Notes under the pieces: model-generated
Told to the model about the DNA's origin: nothing
The model's input: only the letters and a program-made list of their open reading frames with translations
Databases searched by the model: none
In this document: positions 10,407-22,648 of the stretch, one piece after another
Numbering within the stretch: the first letter of the stretch is position 1
Layout of the letters: the number at the start of each line of letters is the position of its first letter
Assembly (NCBI GenBank): GCA_949128115.1
Contig: OX421962.1
Location: forward strand, 38,339,745 to 38,403,744
Source of the DNA: Anaspis maculata
Taxonomy: Eukaryota > Arthropoda > Insecta > Coleoptera > Scraptiidae
DNA length: 64,000 nucleotides
Direction of reading: 5' to 3'
Made by a program: the position numbers and the translations under genes

Positions 10407-11203
10407 GTTTCCGAGCATGACATCAGATTTTGAAAAAAAAATCTACAGGTCAACTTTTTCAACAGGAACTCAAAAAACAAAATTTTGAGTACGGTACTGT
10501 ATTCTTCTCATAAATGAATGGAGAGTTACAAAGGCCCTTGGTGTTGGAATATACTAGCAAAATTTCAATTGATGCTACTGATCTATTCGTGAGATATGGC
10601 CAATCGAAGTTCTCGGTTGAACACATAAATCGCCCTGTATATCGGAAACGGAGGACATCATGAATATTCCGAATGCAGATTCTGTACATCTACCCTCTAG
10701 AAACATGATCAGGCACAAAAGATCTCATAGGTCGCAGTGCAGAAAGGATCCTCCAAGACCAAACGACCACCTCTAATCTACAATCTACCTACAATCTGTC
10801 ACGATTGTTGTGGTTACCATCAGTTTCAGAATGTCTGAATACATAATATATGGGAATCGACATCCAGCGAGTTATAATTGGACGAAAATACGAGATTTTC
10901 ACATATTTAAGCCACCATATATTGGAGCCCGACGCCATTTTGGATGCATTTTGGAATTGTTTCAAGTAGTTCCTCAAACAATTTCACTGAGTTCAAGTGT
11001 AGTATACCCTTTGGCTGCGTAGAATACTATCGGAATAATTAAGCTCGAGATTAAGGTTTATTAATTTTTTTAGGAGTTATTTGAAGAGAAGCCTATGAAT
11101 GTCGCACATTCCTATAATCAGCATAGTAAGCTACATAGACTACAATATACAGTTTGCCGCAAAAATTTAAATCATTTTTTCCAACACTCTGTATATTGTG
11201 AGA
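10407..11203. other. Gene-free stretch with possible element remnant
   Basis: No gene is seen. A segment from TACAGGTCAAC (10444) to GCCCTGTA (about 10638) has inverted tips resembling the ACAGGG foldbacks, but its arms do not pair well, so it may be half of a decayed element. Confidence 0.35.
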
Positions 11204-12103
11204 TACAGGGTGTCCGTTTTTCGAGGCTCAGCATGGGTATCTCGCTTGTCTTGAGAGATACAAAATCGGTTTAATTGGGAAAAAGTTACGCATTTTCATG
11301 ACGATCAATGATTCAAAAAGAAATTTGACCTGTCAGTTTCAGTTTTCGAGATATCGTAAAAATACTGGAATTTGAATTTTTGTTCTGATTTTCAATTTAA
11401 AAAACGGTTGAAGGTGGCCTTTTCTCATCAAGTCATTGTATGGGCACTTTCCCAAGGAGAATTCAAAGCTGTCAAAATCTTTATTCTAGCTTTCAAAACA
11501 ACCGAGATACGACATTCAACTTTTTTCCTTAATGAGCGCCATATTGGACTTTGAAATTTTTCAATACAGTATTCTTTTCTGGTAACAACGATGTGTCACA
11601 TGTCACTGTTTGATAAATGTTCAACATTTACTGTTTTTCCATTGTCGGTGCTGATTTTGTCTCCAAAGCACTCATTGAAAAATAAAAAAAATATTTTTGT
11701 TCAAAAACAATAATTCAACAGTGACATGTGATACATCGTTGTAATCAGAAAGAATTACTGCATTCGAAAATGTCAAAATCCAATATGGCGCCCATGAGTA
11801 TCTCAGTTGTTTTGAAAGCTAGAATGAAGATTTTGGCAACATTGAATTCCCCTTGGAAAAGTGCTTGAACAATGTCTTGATTAGAAAAGGCCACCTTCAA
11901 CCGTTTTTCAAATGAAAAATTGAAAGAAAAATTACAAAATTCAGTTTTTTTCTCGATATCTCGAAAAATAAAACTGATAAGTGAAATATCTTTTTGGATC
12001 ATTGATCGTCATGAAAATTCGCATCTTTTTTTCTGATTTAACCGACTTTGTATCTCTAAAGATAAGCGAGATAACCATGCTTAGCCTCGAAAAACGAATA
12101 GCC
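11204..12103. mobile_element. 0.9-kb palindrome, ACAGGGTGT tip
   Basis: Left arm about 11204-11620 and right arm about 11710-12103 are inverted copies. Paired blocks: CGAGGCTCAGCATGG with CCATGCTTAGCCTCG; AACGGTTGAAGGTGGCC with GGCCACCTTCAACCGTT; TCATGACGATCAATGAT with ATCATTGATCGTCATGA-type sequence; CAACGATGTGTCACATGTCACTG with its near-complement at 11720-11745. The left tip is TACAGGGTGTCC; the right tip is degenerate. The loop is about 90 bp. No protein is encoded. Confidence 0.85.
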
Positions 12104-12133
12104 TTTATTATCTCTTTCTCTTTCTCTTTCCTC
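12104..12133. repeat. TTTCTC simple repeat
   Basis: A short hexamer-like microsatellite (TCTCTTTCTCTTTCTCTTTC) directly outside the right end of the palindrome. Confidence 0.7.
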
Positions 12134-12884
12134 CAGAGTGAGTGTTGCTGAGCTTTATGTATTCGTATTCATTTGTATTGTACGTATCTGTGTTCGATGG
12201 AAGCTTTCTTTCTGGAAGTTGGCAGTGAGAGTGGGAATAAAAATTACAGATACGGTAGAATGACTGGAGCTTGTAGCGGAGGCATGTACCACTAATTGGG
12301 ATACGGATTTTCAGAAGCCCCGTGGCTTCGTGTACATAAAACTACTGCCCTTTTGTTTCTTGTTCGTACTGTTTATCAACATTCTTTAGTTTTGCGTGTG
12401 TTCATGCGCTCAAGCGGAGCAAATACTGATTGCAAAAAAATTACTTCAATTCTAAACAAAACATGTTCAGTCTTTGGCCGTTTATTTTTACGGTATAGCT
12501 GAGCAAGCAGATTACAACAGGAAGGATCAAAACTACCCACTCTCAACTTCACGATGAAATTGGAGTGACGCATCACGCCCTAATATAGCGCACATCGTTA
12601 AGCCATTAATTAACCTTAGAGGTTACTATAGCTGACCACTTAGCTCCTCTAGTTTCTCTAATAACGGAAGTTGTTTCCGCTCCGCCCTTTTCGGTCCTTG
12701 CCCTTTGGTCAAGTTTTCGAAAGGGCAAATTACGTATCGATCACAACAGGCGCCTGTTTTAAAACGATTTACTACCCTCTATTGCAATAATAACCTAAAA
12801 AATAACTGTTGTAGCAAAACAAGCGGAAAGTACTCGTTAGCGAGTTACAATAGCGCAATTTCTTTCAAGAAAATTAGTACTACA
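12134..12884. other. Gene-free stretch
   Basis: Nothing recognisable; only short open frames. Confidence 0.45.
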
Positions 12885-14808
12885 TACAGGGTGTTTCAAA
12901 AAGTATGTGCCATACGTGAATGACAGATGGAGGATGTCGAGGCGAGTTGAGATCAAGAAGAGAAAATTTTTTTTGGCGATCGGTCTCGAATATACAGGGT
13001 GTTTTGTTCTTTGGTCACAATTTACAATAAGCGATATCTCTGGAGTGGTTTGATATAAACAAATGAAATTCACCTGTCACATTCCTCTGCTGGTACTTGA
13101 TCAAATGCCATAGCAGGTAGAGAAAAAATCAGGTCCGGACTTGAAAAAAAAAGTTTTTGATTTTGCCTGACAAAAAGTACATTTTTTGAGCGGATTTCAG
13201 AAAGAACACTACCATATCTGGAAAGCTCAGGAAAAATGCTACAAGAGTGAGTTCAATTTTCACGGCACACTTGAAATCATCCGGCAAAGAAATTGAGAAA
13301 CAACTCATACCAGTGTTACTATTCGAAGTGAAATTTTTATTAGGCGCAATAATGGATACAATCCGGAGCGATCACTGCAGATTCTTCAGTTCTATCATAT
13401 CTTTCACTAAGACTCGACATGTCTCACAAGAAAAGATATTTAAAAAAAAAACTCGAGAAAACCAGAGTTCTCGCCAGAGTTGGACTGTTACAATTTCGTT
13501 CTTTTGTTTCATTCAAATTCATTTGATCATGCAGAGTTCACGGATTTTTGTTTACAACCTAGAAAAAAATTGAAAAAAAAAAGTGTCGAGTTTGCCTGTC
13601 AGAAAGTACATTTTTTGGGCGGATTTTGAAAAGGAAACTACCATATCTGTGAAGTTTAGGGAACATTCTACAAAAATGACTTGAACCGATGGAGAAACAA
13701 TCAGAAAGGCCACACGACATTTGTTGGTGCGATACAGAAAATGCAATGAAGTTGGAGGAGGGCACATCGAGAACCTGATTTAAGCGTTTATTATTGTTTG
13801 ATTTATCGAATAGACGTTATGTTTTTTTTACTTTTCGGTTTATTTCAGAGTTTATCAGCTCCTGAATCATTGATCGTACCGAATTGTATCCATTGTTACA
13901 CTTGGTAAAAATCTTCACTCGGAATAGTAGCAGTGATAAAAATTGTTTCTCAATTTTTTTGCCGCAGGATTTCAAGTGTGCCGTGAAAATTGAAGTCATT
14001 TTTGTAAAATGTTTCCTAAACTTCACAGATATGGTAGTTTCCTTTTCAAAATCCGCTCAAAAAATGTACTTTCTGACAGGGAAACTCAAAAGCTTTTTTT
14101 TTTAAATTTTTTTTCTAGGTTGTGAACAAAAATCCGTGAACTCTGCATATCCAAATAGTTTAGAATGAAACAAAAGGACGAAATTGTAACAGTCCAACTC
14201 TGGCGAGAGCTCTGGTTTTCTCGAGATTTTTTTTATGAAATGTCTTCCCTTGTGGAACATGTCGAGTCTTAGTGGAAGATATGATAGAACCGAGGATAGA
14301 ACTAAAGAATCTGCAGTGATCGTACCGGATTGTATCCATTATTGCGGCTGATAAACATTTCACTTTGAATAGTAACACTGGTATGAGTTGTTTTTCAATT
14401 TCTTTGCCGGATGATTTCAAGTGTGCCGTAAAAATTGAACAGTCACTCTTGTAGCATTTTTTCTGAGCTCTCCAGATATGGTAGTGTTTTTTCCGAAATC
14501 CGCTCAAAAAATGTACTTTTTGACAGGCAAACTCAAAAACTTTTTTTTCAAGTCCGGACCTGATTTTTTTTCTACCTGCTATGGCATTTGATCAAGTACC
14601 AGCAGAGGAATGTGACAGGTGAATTTCATTTGTTTATATCAAACCACTCCAGAGATATCGCTTATTGTAAATTGTGACCAAAGAACAAAGCACCCTGTAT
14701 CTTCGAGACCAATCGCCAAAAAAAAAATTCTCTTCTTGACCTCAACTCGCCTTGACATCCTCCATCTGCCATTCACGTATGGCACATACTTTTTGAAACA
14801 CCCTGTAT
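12885..14808. mobile_element. 1.9-kb layered palindrome, ACAGGGTGT tips
   Basis: The outer tips are TACAGGGTGTTTC (12885) and GAAACACCCTGTA (ending 14807). A second pair of tips lies about 105 bp inside (ATACAGGGTGTTT at about 12992; GCACCCTGTAT at about 14689). Arms of about 0.8-0.9 kb pair throughout: CTACCTGCTATGGCATTTGA in the right arm is the complement of 13101-13120. Inner sequence at about 13590-13680 and 13885-14120 repeats the outer-arm unit (GTACATTTTTTGRGCGGATTT, then CTACCATATCTG, then TTTTCACGGCACACTTGAAATC in two pieces). The centre, about 13690-13850, is unpaired. No protein is evident. Confidence 0.88.
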
Positions 14809-15610
14809 AGTAGTAGATATAATTATTAAGGCTGTATAGTGTATATGCAGGATATCAATATTTCTCCCTCAGAAATTGAGGGAGAAATAAGAAGAGCTCT
14901 AGAGATTTTATTAAATGTTTGGCCACATTATTTCCCTGTGGACCCCACATTTTTTCAGAAGCCGAATAGCCCTAAAACACTAAAAAAGTTTCTAAAGGAT
15001 TACTGAGACATTTTTTGATAAACGAAACAATTATCAAGTGTTTTAATAATTGTGAGAGACGTAGAAAATCTGATACATGGGCGTTTTTTGGGAAAAGTTG
15101 TAAAAAAATAGAAAGAAATAATATTTTTTTACATAATTGAAAAAACGCTATGTATCAAGTTTTCTTATGTACTCAGTACACCGTACAGGAAAAATTTTCA
15201 CAGCGCTTACTTTACTTTATAATTTTACAGGCGCCAGACAGGCGCCTTTTTTTCCTTTTTATCGGAAAATTGCGCTAAAAAGCATGTGCCGGCACATTAC
15301 TAGAAATATGTTCATCGAATGCGGTACGATTAGGTGCTACAATACAAAAAAAGCTGCATGAACATGACAAAAAAGGACCTGTGCAACAAACAATGCAACT
15401 TTTTCAGGCGAACGTTATGGTGTTAACAGCCTAAGTTACTGGAGTTCAGTACCTGAAAATAAATGAAATTTTTTTACTACTAGCTCTGAAGTAGGCCCGT
15501 TGACATTATTAACTTCATTATTTCACACATTGTCATTGTCACATTCATTATTTTTGAAAATCGTTATTCGTTACTACAAACCAGGATTTGATGTTTGCTA
15601 TTATATCCCG
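14809..15610. other. Gene-free stretch
   Basis: No gene. About 15122-15197 (ACATAATTGAAAAAACGCT and ACTCAGTACACCGTA) resembles the interior of the ACAGGGTGT element at 27296-27777, so this is likely a remnant of that family. Confidence 0.4.
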
Positions 15611-16527
15611 TACACTTTTTATTTTCAGTAGAATGACTTTTTGGAGCAAAATTGAAGTGATGAGCTGGGGCGCTGAGAGGATACGGCTGATGGCTGCTAA
15701 TAGTTTTGCCCCCAAAACTTTGCAGGTGCCATCAGCCGTAGCCCCCCACATTGTCACTTTATTTTGAAGTGATACTTCTATTCTCGCGCCTAGATCACAA
15801 CACACCACTAACGCAGAACCACACATGGGAGTGAAATTGCTTCATAGCATCAGTGGTTGTAACGAGCGCCTGTAACGATGTGCTGTAACGTTGTCTTATC
15901 TGACCTTGGGGTGACCAGCGTCGTCCCAGGAAATGAAAGAATAAGCTGTTGCAGCGTTCGCCGCGCTCGGTTCTATTTTTTACTAATCGCCGACACTGGA
16001 CTGCTCTTCGTGTTGTCGTACTGTTGGCCCAACAAGAATGGCTCTCGACTTGGCTTGAATAGATTCGAGCTGATGTGATTTATTATAGGGATAGGGAGGT
16101 ATATTCCGGGCCAGGCCTAGCAGGCTTGCAGTGCGTTCTGGTGAGCGGCAAGTCATAGGGGCGGTAATATAATAATTAAGTTGAATTTCGAAGAATTCTT
16201 TTCAATTCCGCATTTGGTGGGGCTCTCCACTGCCGAGCGCAGCGAGAAAAGAAATAAAAGAAGTCTAATCGTGAAAAAATCATGTCGAAAGTACTCTGCC
16301 CTTTGAGTGACTAATAATAATAATAATATAATAATAATATTGATAATAAGAAAAACAAGATGATACAAACCGTGAGGGAGCGGAGCGGGAGTACGAAAAG
16401 AACACCTCTTCGAACGTTGTTTGCTGATTGATTCATATCTATAGAAGTTTCACTTCTTCCGAGGGTGACTATGGTCACGCACTCACGTTTTTTTGGCTCA
16501 AAAAGTCATTCTACTGAATTTAAAACG
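15611..16527. mobile_element. Candidate TIR element
   Basis: TTCAGTAGAATGACTTTTTG near the left end is repeated in inverted orientation near 16495-16518. The inverted stretch is about 24-37 bp and the 0.9 kb between has no recognised protein. A smaller inverted pair, CGGCTGATGGC and GCCATCAGCCG, lies at about 15683-15740. Without a target duplication this remains a candidate. Confidence 0.4.
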
Positions 16528-19151
16528 TGAACGACATATAGTAAGCTGCGCTTCAGGATTTAAACTGGCGCCGCAGCTAAATAGCATTTAGCATTCTTCA
16601 CAACCTTGCTATATAATATACTGTTTAGCAATTTTGGGATTATTATTCTCGATGTATCTAATATGAATATGTTTTCCCCAGAATAGGCTTTGTTGTGTGG
16701 GACGAGCCTACATAAAGCAGCGAAATTGCCCATTCTTGTGCAGAAAATTTTGATGCACCTCGTTGCGTCCATTTTTACTCTAAAACCAGTTATTTTCCAA
16801 ACAAATGGCACGCCCAGATTGAATCCCGTAATGTATTGTTTTTCGATAACAATTCCACAGTAAAATAAATAATCGTCGTGAAACGAAATAGGGAATATTT
16901 TTACATGTGGATGGCATGAAAGCATGCTGAAGCGATAAAGAATAAATCGTTCATTAAATGACGGAACGCAAAAAAACGATGTAACATAGGCTTTTTTTGA
17001 GCAAGTTATATTTCAATGTTCCATGCGCGTAGTTGAGAACCAAAACATGAACAGATTTCTACAAAAGGTAATAAATAATTGTACAAAATAAAATGGAAAC
17101 AGCAGTACTAGGCGTACATACGCACCTAGTACGCAATAATTATAATAATAAATATTGCTAGCTATTATTCCCACACCTGGGCACACAATCGGTACCTTTT
17201 GGTCGAAGTCCGTTAGAACGTTAATCTCCCTTATACCTGACTGTCAAATCATGCAAATAGGTAGACGTGGAGAATTTCTCGAACTGCAATTTCCATAATT
17301 GCATTTGTGTATCGTTTGACCAATTATGATCGCTCCACCGTTGGGTGATATATGTTTACATAATAATTATTGCTTATCGTTAGATTGTCCATTAGTCTAA
17401 TTAGAGATCCCTGGACGTCAGATTAGTGGCCCGCCGGTGTCAGATCGGATGACGTCAAAATTGTGCCCGTTTTGCAGATTAGTTTATTCAATTAAATAAT
17501 TCTCTTACTCTATACATCTCTCTTTCCCTCCTGGTTATTCATCCAGAGATAATTGCATTCAATTTAGTGACATTTGATATTATTTGTCCTAACTCAAATA
17601 ATAACATTTAATACAATAATGTACTTGCACAGTCTTTATTTTCCAGTTCTCGCCGGCATCAGCGCCATCAGTACACGATCATAGAACCTTATCAACTAAC
17701 CGACTGTACTATACCCTTGCGTCACTGACGCTTTACTTAGTACGTAATCACAACAATATAGGTAACTGCAAGATCGGAAACAACTTATGATAATCCTGAT
17801 AACAACGAACATTATTCAGTCACTTGCTGGTCTCCACATTATTTTTAAGTAATTTTTCACTGACGATTTGTTTCGCCTGATACGGTTTCATAATCAGGCA
17901 TTTGTAACGAATTGGATGTAAAATATGCCATTACCGTTGACATGTATGAATAACGTTATGATAACGGTAATAATATTTTATAACATGGCGTCGGTGTTTT
18001 TAGGTGATAACAAAACAACTGCAGCAGCAAATTTTCTCTTTTCAGATCTGCGCTTCCCGTCAAAACGTTAGCTATAAAGTTATGACTTGAGCGAGTTCCA
18101 TCAGAGTCACCAACAAGCATCGTTCCAAACGAAAATCAGCAACTTTATGGCCGGCGGCAACTCTGTGAATACTTAAACGACGACTAATTTAAATTTATAA
18201 AATATGAGGTACAGAAACGAACGCGACGGTGTATCAATCAAGATTATGAATGTAAGCCATTTAGAAAAGTATGTAAATTCATTGTAATGAAATTCAAAAC
18301 TCGCTTTAAGCATTCGAAGCATAATTCAAATCCTCTCTCTAAGCAGTAGGTAGGTGGGCAGAGAGAGAATACGATGCACATGCAATACGACATGGCTTTT
18401 GAATTAAGTTGCAACGATCCGGCCTCTCCAACTGGATGGTATTTGCTTGGTAGATAGGTATAAACTCTCCAATTATTATCGATATTCAATTTGTGCTCAA
18501 CTGTAAAAATGCTCGAAGTATCAAACGTGCTTAGTTGGGTCATTAGTCTTTCGTACTTCTGATAGGCAGCTCTTGGCAACGTGCCGTTAATAATAGTGTC
18601 GTATAAATTTTAAGGGGCGTTTAAATTGTACAGAATTGCCATAATTAAGAAAGTCTATTCCAGCCATGTCCCCTTCGCGTCTTATGAAGTTGATCCATCA
18701 GGTATTCTCTCACAGGCTGATTGATCGCTCAATTCCATTTTTTAGTGAATCTCTCCACTAGGCGACTCGTTTCTCTTGAAGTCTATCGCATTTTGCCGGT
18801 ATGTATCCTAAAGCTTCGCCCTTGACGTCTTAAACCTCTTCCAACGGAAAGACTTCGATGCAAGGTAAACGGAGTAAGTATGCATGCATGCCTTTCTAAA
18901 ATATGACTTAAAAAATTGCTGATCGGTGAGCAACGCAATCCTAAAGCATAATTTTTCTAAGGCATGCTCTCAAACACGTCTTCTTCAACTTGCATTCTTT
19001 AAAATATTTTTGTCGTTACATCTGAAACTTTTTAAGGTTTTCTACTTTTTCCAGCTGACACTGACCCCCCACATCGTGTGAGAGTGATTTTTAAGAACAA
19101 CTTTCACACTGACCTCCCGTTTTCACTCACCCGCGTTTTTCTTCCCGTAAC
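16528..19151. other. Long gene-free stretch
   Basis: No gene, RNA or clear repeat. The longest open frames (16560-16925 and 18244-18579, both minus) have no domain that I recognise and no splice or poly(A) context that makes them credible. An imperfect palindrome around GTACTAGG/CCTAGTAC lies at 17105-17132. Confidence 0.45.
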
Positions 19152-19191
19152 TACTACTATGCCAATTGCGAAACGTATTGGCATAGTAGTA
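19152..19191. repeat. Perfect 15-bp hairpin
   Basis: TACTACTATGCCAAT and ATTGGCATAGTAGTA are perfect inverted repeats around a 10-nt loop. It lies about 50 bp outside the next large palindrome. Function unknown. Confidence 0.7.
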
Positions 19192-19242
19192 CGAGAAGGT
19201 CTTTGGGACCCCATTCTATATTTTGCGGGAAAACGAGTTTTT

Positions 19243-20930
19243 TTTTAACAACTTAATAGTACAAGAAAGATAGATTTCAACCTCGGAAAAAATATGGACG
19301 TCCTGAAAATTTGATATTTTGATCAGAATTAAGTGCTCTACAACATAGGTATCAAAAACCGCCAAAAATCGCACCCGGGGGTTTTGAGTTATTGGAGGGG
19401 AGGTAAAAAATTGCTGATAAAAATGGAGGGGATGGAACCCGTCAGCCCATTGAATACGAATACATTATAGTTTGACGTATCATATCCCATTTATACCATT
19501 TTGGCACAAAAAGTGTCCATCATTGTTGAAGGGGAGTAGTGGGGGGGGCGAAGCTCTGCTAGGTGGTCCATTTTGTTTTTATGGCCATGTAGAACCGATC
19601 ATGACAAGTTTGGTATCTTTTCCGACTAAGTTCAATCTCCTGAACTCGTATCCGATGTGTACATTCGGATAAAGACAAGTTTGAACAAGTTAACTTGAGA
19701 AAACTTGTTTTTTCTTTGACAATTTTGACGAATTTTTTTTTTACTGTTGGAGGTGTCCATTTGGAGAGAGTTTTCATGGACCATTGAATTGAAGTATATT
19801 CTCCACAAAAATCATCCACTCGATGTATAATTTTCTTCCTCGAGTTTCAAAAATCGATTTGAACTTGAGCCGGCGCGGCGCGTCGTCTACTACTGACCAG
19901 AACACTACAGCATGCACCTTTAAATGAAAACACCTCAAACTATTGAAGAAATAACAACTCATCTTTGAAAATAGGAGGATTTGTGCAGAACTGAATCCCC
20001 TATAACATGAACAAAATCGCCATGAATCGCAATGCAGGATTTTGAGTTATTCGAGGAGGAGGATAACACTTTGACAGGATTCATAAACCATGAACTGTTA
20101 CCTCTCCACTTAAATAACTCAAAACCCTGCAGTGCGATTCATGGCGATTTTGTTAATGTTATAGGAAATTAATTTCTCCACAGATCCTTCAATTTCCAAA
20201 GATGAGTTGTTATTTGTTCAATAGTTTGAGGTGTTTTCATTTGAAGATGCATGCTGTAGTGTTCTGGTCAGTAGTAGACGACGCGCCGCGCCGGCTCAAG
20301 TTCAAATCGATTTTTGAAACTCGAGGAAGAAAATTATACATCGAGTGGATGATTTTTGTGGAGAATATACTTCAATTCAATGGTCCATGAAAATTATCTC
20401 AAAATGAGCACATCCAACAGTGAAGAAGAAATTCGTCAAAATTGTCAAAGAAAAAACAAGTTTTCTCAAGTTAACTTGTTCAAACTTGTTTTTATCCGAA
20501 TGTACACATCGGATACGAGTTCAGGAGATTGGACTTAGTCGGAAAATATACCAAACTTGTCATGATCGGTTCTACATGGCCATAAAAACAAAATGGACCA
20601 CCTAGCAGAGCTTCGCCCCCCCCCACTACTCCTCTTCAACAATGATGGACACTTTTTTGTGCCAAAATGGTATAAATGGGATATGATACGTCGAACTATA
20701 ATGTATTCGCATCCAATGGGCTGACGGGTTCCATCCCCTCCATTTTTATCAGCAATTTTTTACCCCCCCTCCAATAACTCAAAACCCCCGGGTGCGATTT
20801 TTGGCGATTTTGGATATGTTGTAGGGCACTCAATTCTGAACAGAATATCAGTAATTTTCATGACGTCCATATTTATTCCGAGGTTTTGTCGATTTTTTTA
20901 CTATTTTTCCTGTACTATAATAATAGTTGG
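19243..20930. mobile_element. 1.7-kb palindrome, GGACGTC family, copy 1
   Basis: Arms of about 0.8 kb pair from the outer TATGGACGTCCTGAAAA / TTTTCATGACGTCCATA blocks inward through AATGGAGGGGATGGAACCCG / CGGGTTCCATCCCCTCCATT, CAAGTTTGAACAAGTTAACTTG and ATGCACCTTTAAATGAAAAC-type sequence to a centre near 20060-20090. Blocks are shared with the palindrome at 33825-35955 and the fragment at 41480-41680. Short open frames appear in both arms because they are copies of each other; they look non-coding. Ends are set by loss of pairing, so precise to about 20 bp at best. Confidence 0.88.
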
Positions 20931-21829
20931 TAATGTTGTAGACAATATTAAAAAAAATGGATAATAAGATAAAAGTCTTCAGGTACATTGTGGGCATGCA
21001 AGATTGTGTTACCGCATGTCAAGCGAATTGGATTTTTGCACTTCACACAACAGTTTTTTTGTTTCTCGGTCCTTCTCGCTTGGACGAAAGCGGCATCTTG
21101 GTTATTTGGATCCTCTGGGAGTTTCCGCAGGTGTAGGTAATCAAAATATTATTTTGCAGTCGAGTAAAAATACGAATGGTATCAATTTGCACAGCTTGAG
21201 ATGATGAATCGACTGACTGGAGCATAATCTAGAAGCGCGATACTCTCACCCAAACATTTCTTGACAATTCTTCGAAATTCGGGTATGCTGGGGTCTTCAG
21301 GACTCCATAATAATGATAGTTACGGGTTAAATAATTTTTAGATGAGCACGAGACTAGCAAATGAGATAAGAGGCGTAGTGACAGCAGAGACGAACGCAAT
21401 ACAGAAGACAGTCATTCTATTATCAACTACCTTTCAGTATAATCAACAGCTCTACGGATTGTAGCTCCATTTAAGTCATCATTTTGAAATGTGTATTCCG
21501 TTTTTCATCAACATCCTCAAATATTTGATAGCAAAAATAATATTACGATAACTTGTGCTGACCAGACCTCATCGATAGACATGTACGTGATGCATTTGTA
21601 ATGTACATTGTTTAATTATCAACATAACTTCCAATGTCGATAGAGTTTTCTCAAAAAGGAACTAAAAAAACATCATCTAAAGGCCTCCATTTCAACTTTT
21701 TCGGCTCCGTCGATGGCAAACTTCAACTGACCAGACCTTTCCTATCAACAATGCATGTATGGCCCAGGCCCAGTAGTGGACCAGTATCTGTAATGCCGGC
21801 AATCTGCCGGCATCATCTGTCTGAACAAA
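20931..21829. other. Gene-free stretch
   Basis: No gene. ACTGACCAGACCT-type units at about 21560 and 21725 recur at about 28020 and 28180, pointing to a dispersed repeat of unknown class. Confidence 0.4.
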
Positions 21830-22148
21830 CGGCAGTAATCCGTAACAATTCTGACAGCTGTTGCTGTTTCTTGGGTGGAAGCTAGAAATGATGCCAACAA
21901 AGGTCTGCGACTACGCTAGTCATCAACGTGGGGCCCAATAAAGAGCCTGCGTGGTCCCGAAGGTTCACAGAAACAAAAAAAATTGCGGCAGTCGATTCCA
22001 CAAGACAGCAAAGTGACAGTTTTAACGTGCCTTCAACTGACGCGATAGCCGACGGTTGCCTCACAGCAACTTGAACCTCCTGAAATAATTAATCCCCTAC
22101 AGCTTCTTACACGAATGGACCATTTTCTCCAAGGTAAATCGCCTATAG
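21830..22148 (-). mobile_element. TATAGGCGAT-family element, partial copy
   Basis: In reverse complement this starts TATAGGCGATTTACC (22148 leftward) and follows the left part of the element at 7961-8782: a GGAGAAAATGG-type block, AAACTGTCACTTTGCTG, a TTGGGCCCCA block, GATGACTAGCG, and an AAACAGCAACAG-type block. I find no second terminus within the next few hundred bases, so it appears truncated. Confidence 0.65.
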
Positions 22149-22648
22149 GCTATTTAATTCTGTACAGGATATCGAATGTTCAGAACGTTCATATTTTGTT
22201 TGAGGTTGAAAATGATTTTTCTTGTCGGAGTATGTTGGGAAATGGGAATGTGCATTGACTCGGATGGCGGTCATTGAAATAATGTGATTAAAAATTATTG
22301 AATTAGGCTTTTTCGTCAACAAACAAATCTCAATAATGAAGCTACAGCTTGATTCAGTAAAAAAATGTTATCTGAAGCTACGCTGATTCTGTTGAAAAAT
22401 TAAAGTGGGTGGTCTAATATGGGTGAACTGTACAACCACATATCACATCTTTACACAATTACAATTACACGCAAATAGTGAACAAGGCAAATAGCATATT
22501 TATCGTCTCATCACTCGGCTTATCACTCTTCACACCAAAAACTGTTACCAGCCTCATTTTTGCACTGAACTAATGCCTCTAACCCTAACCTATCGGCCAA
22601 AGAGACAAACGAATATCATGTAATCGTCCTATTGTAAAATTTATTGCA
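22149..22648. other. Gene-free stretch upstream of the LINE fragment
   Basis: No pol motifs are visible. The R2-like coding homology begins abruptly at about 22649, consistent with 5' truncation there. Confidence 0.4.

Noticed and set aside
16560..16925. 121-codon open frame, minus strand
   Set aside because: No domain or family resemblance; no splice, poly(A) or codon-pattern support.
18244..18579. 111-codon open frame, minus strand
   Set aside because: As above; composition is not coding-like and nothing is recognised.
19243..20605. Pairs of similar short open frames on opposite strands (62-86 codons)
   Set aside because: They are similar because the two arms are inverted copies; not evidence of conserved protein.
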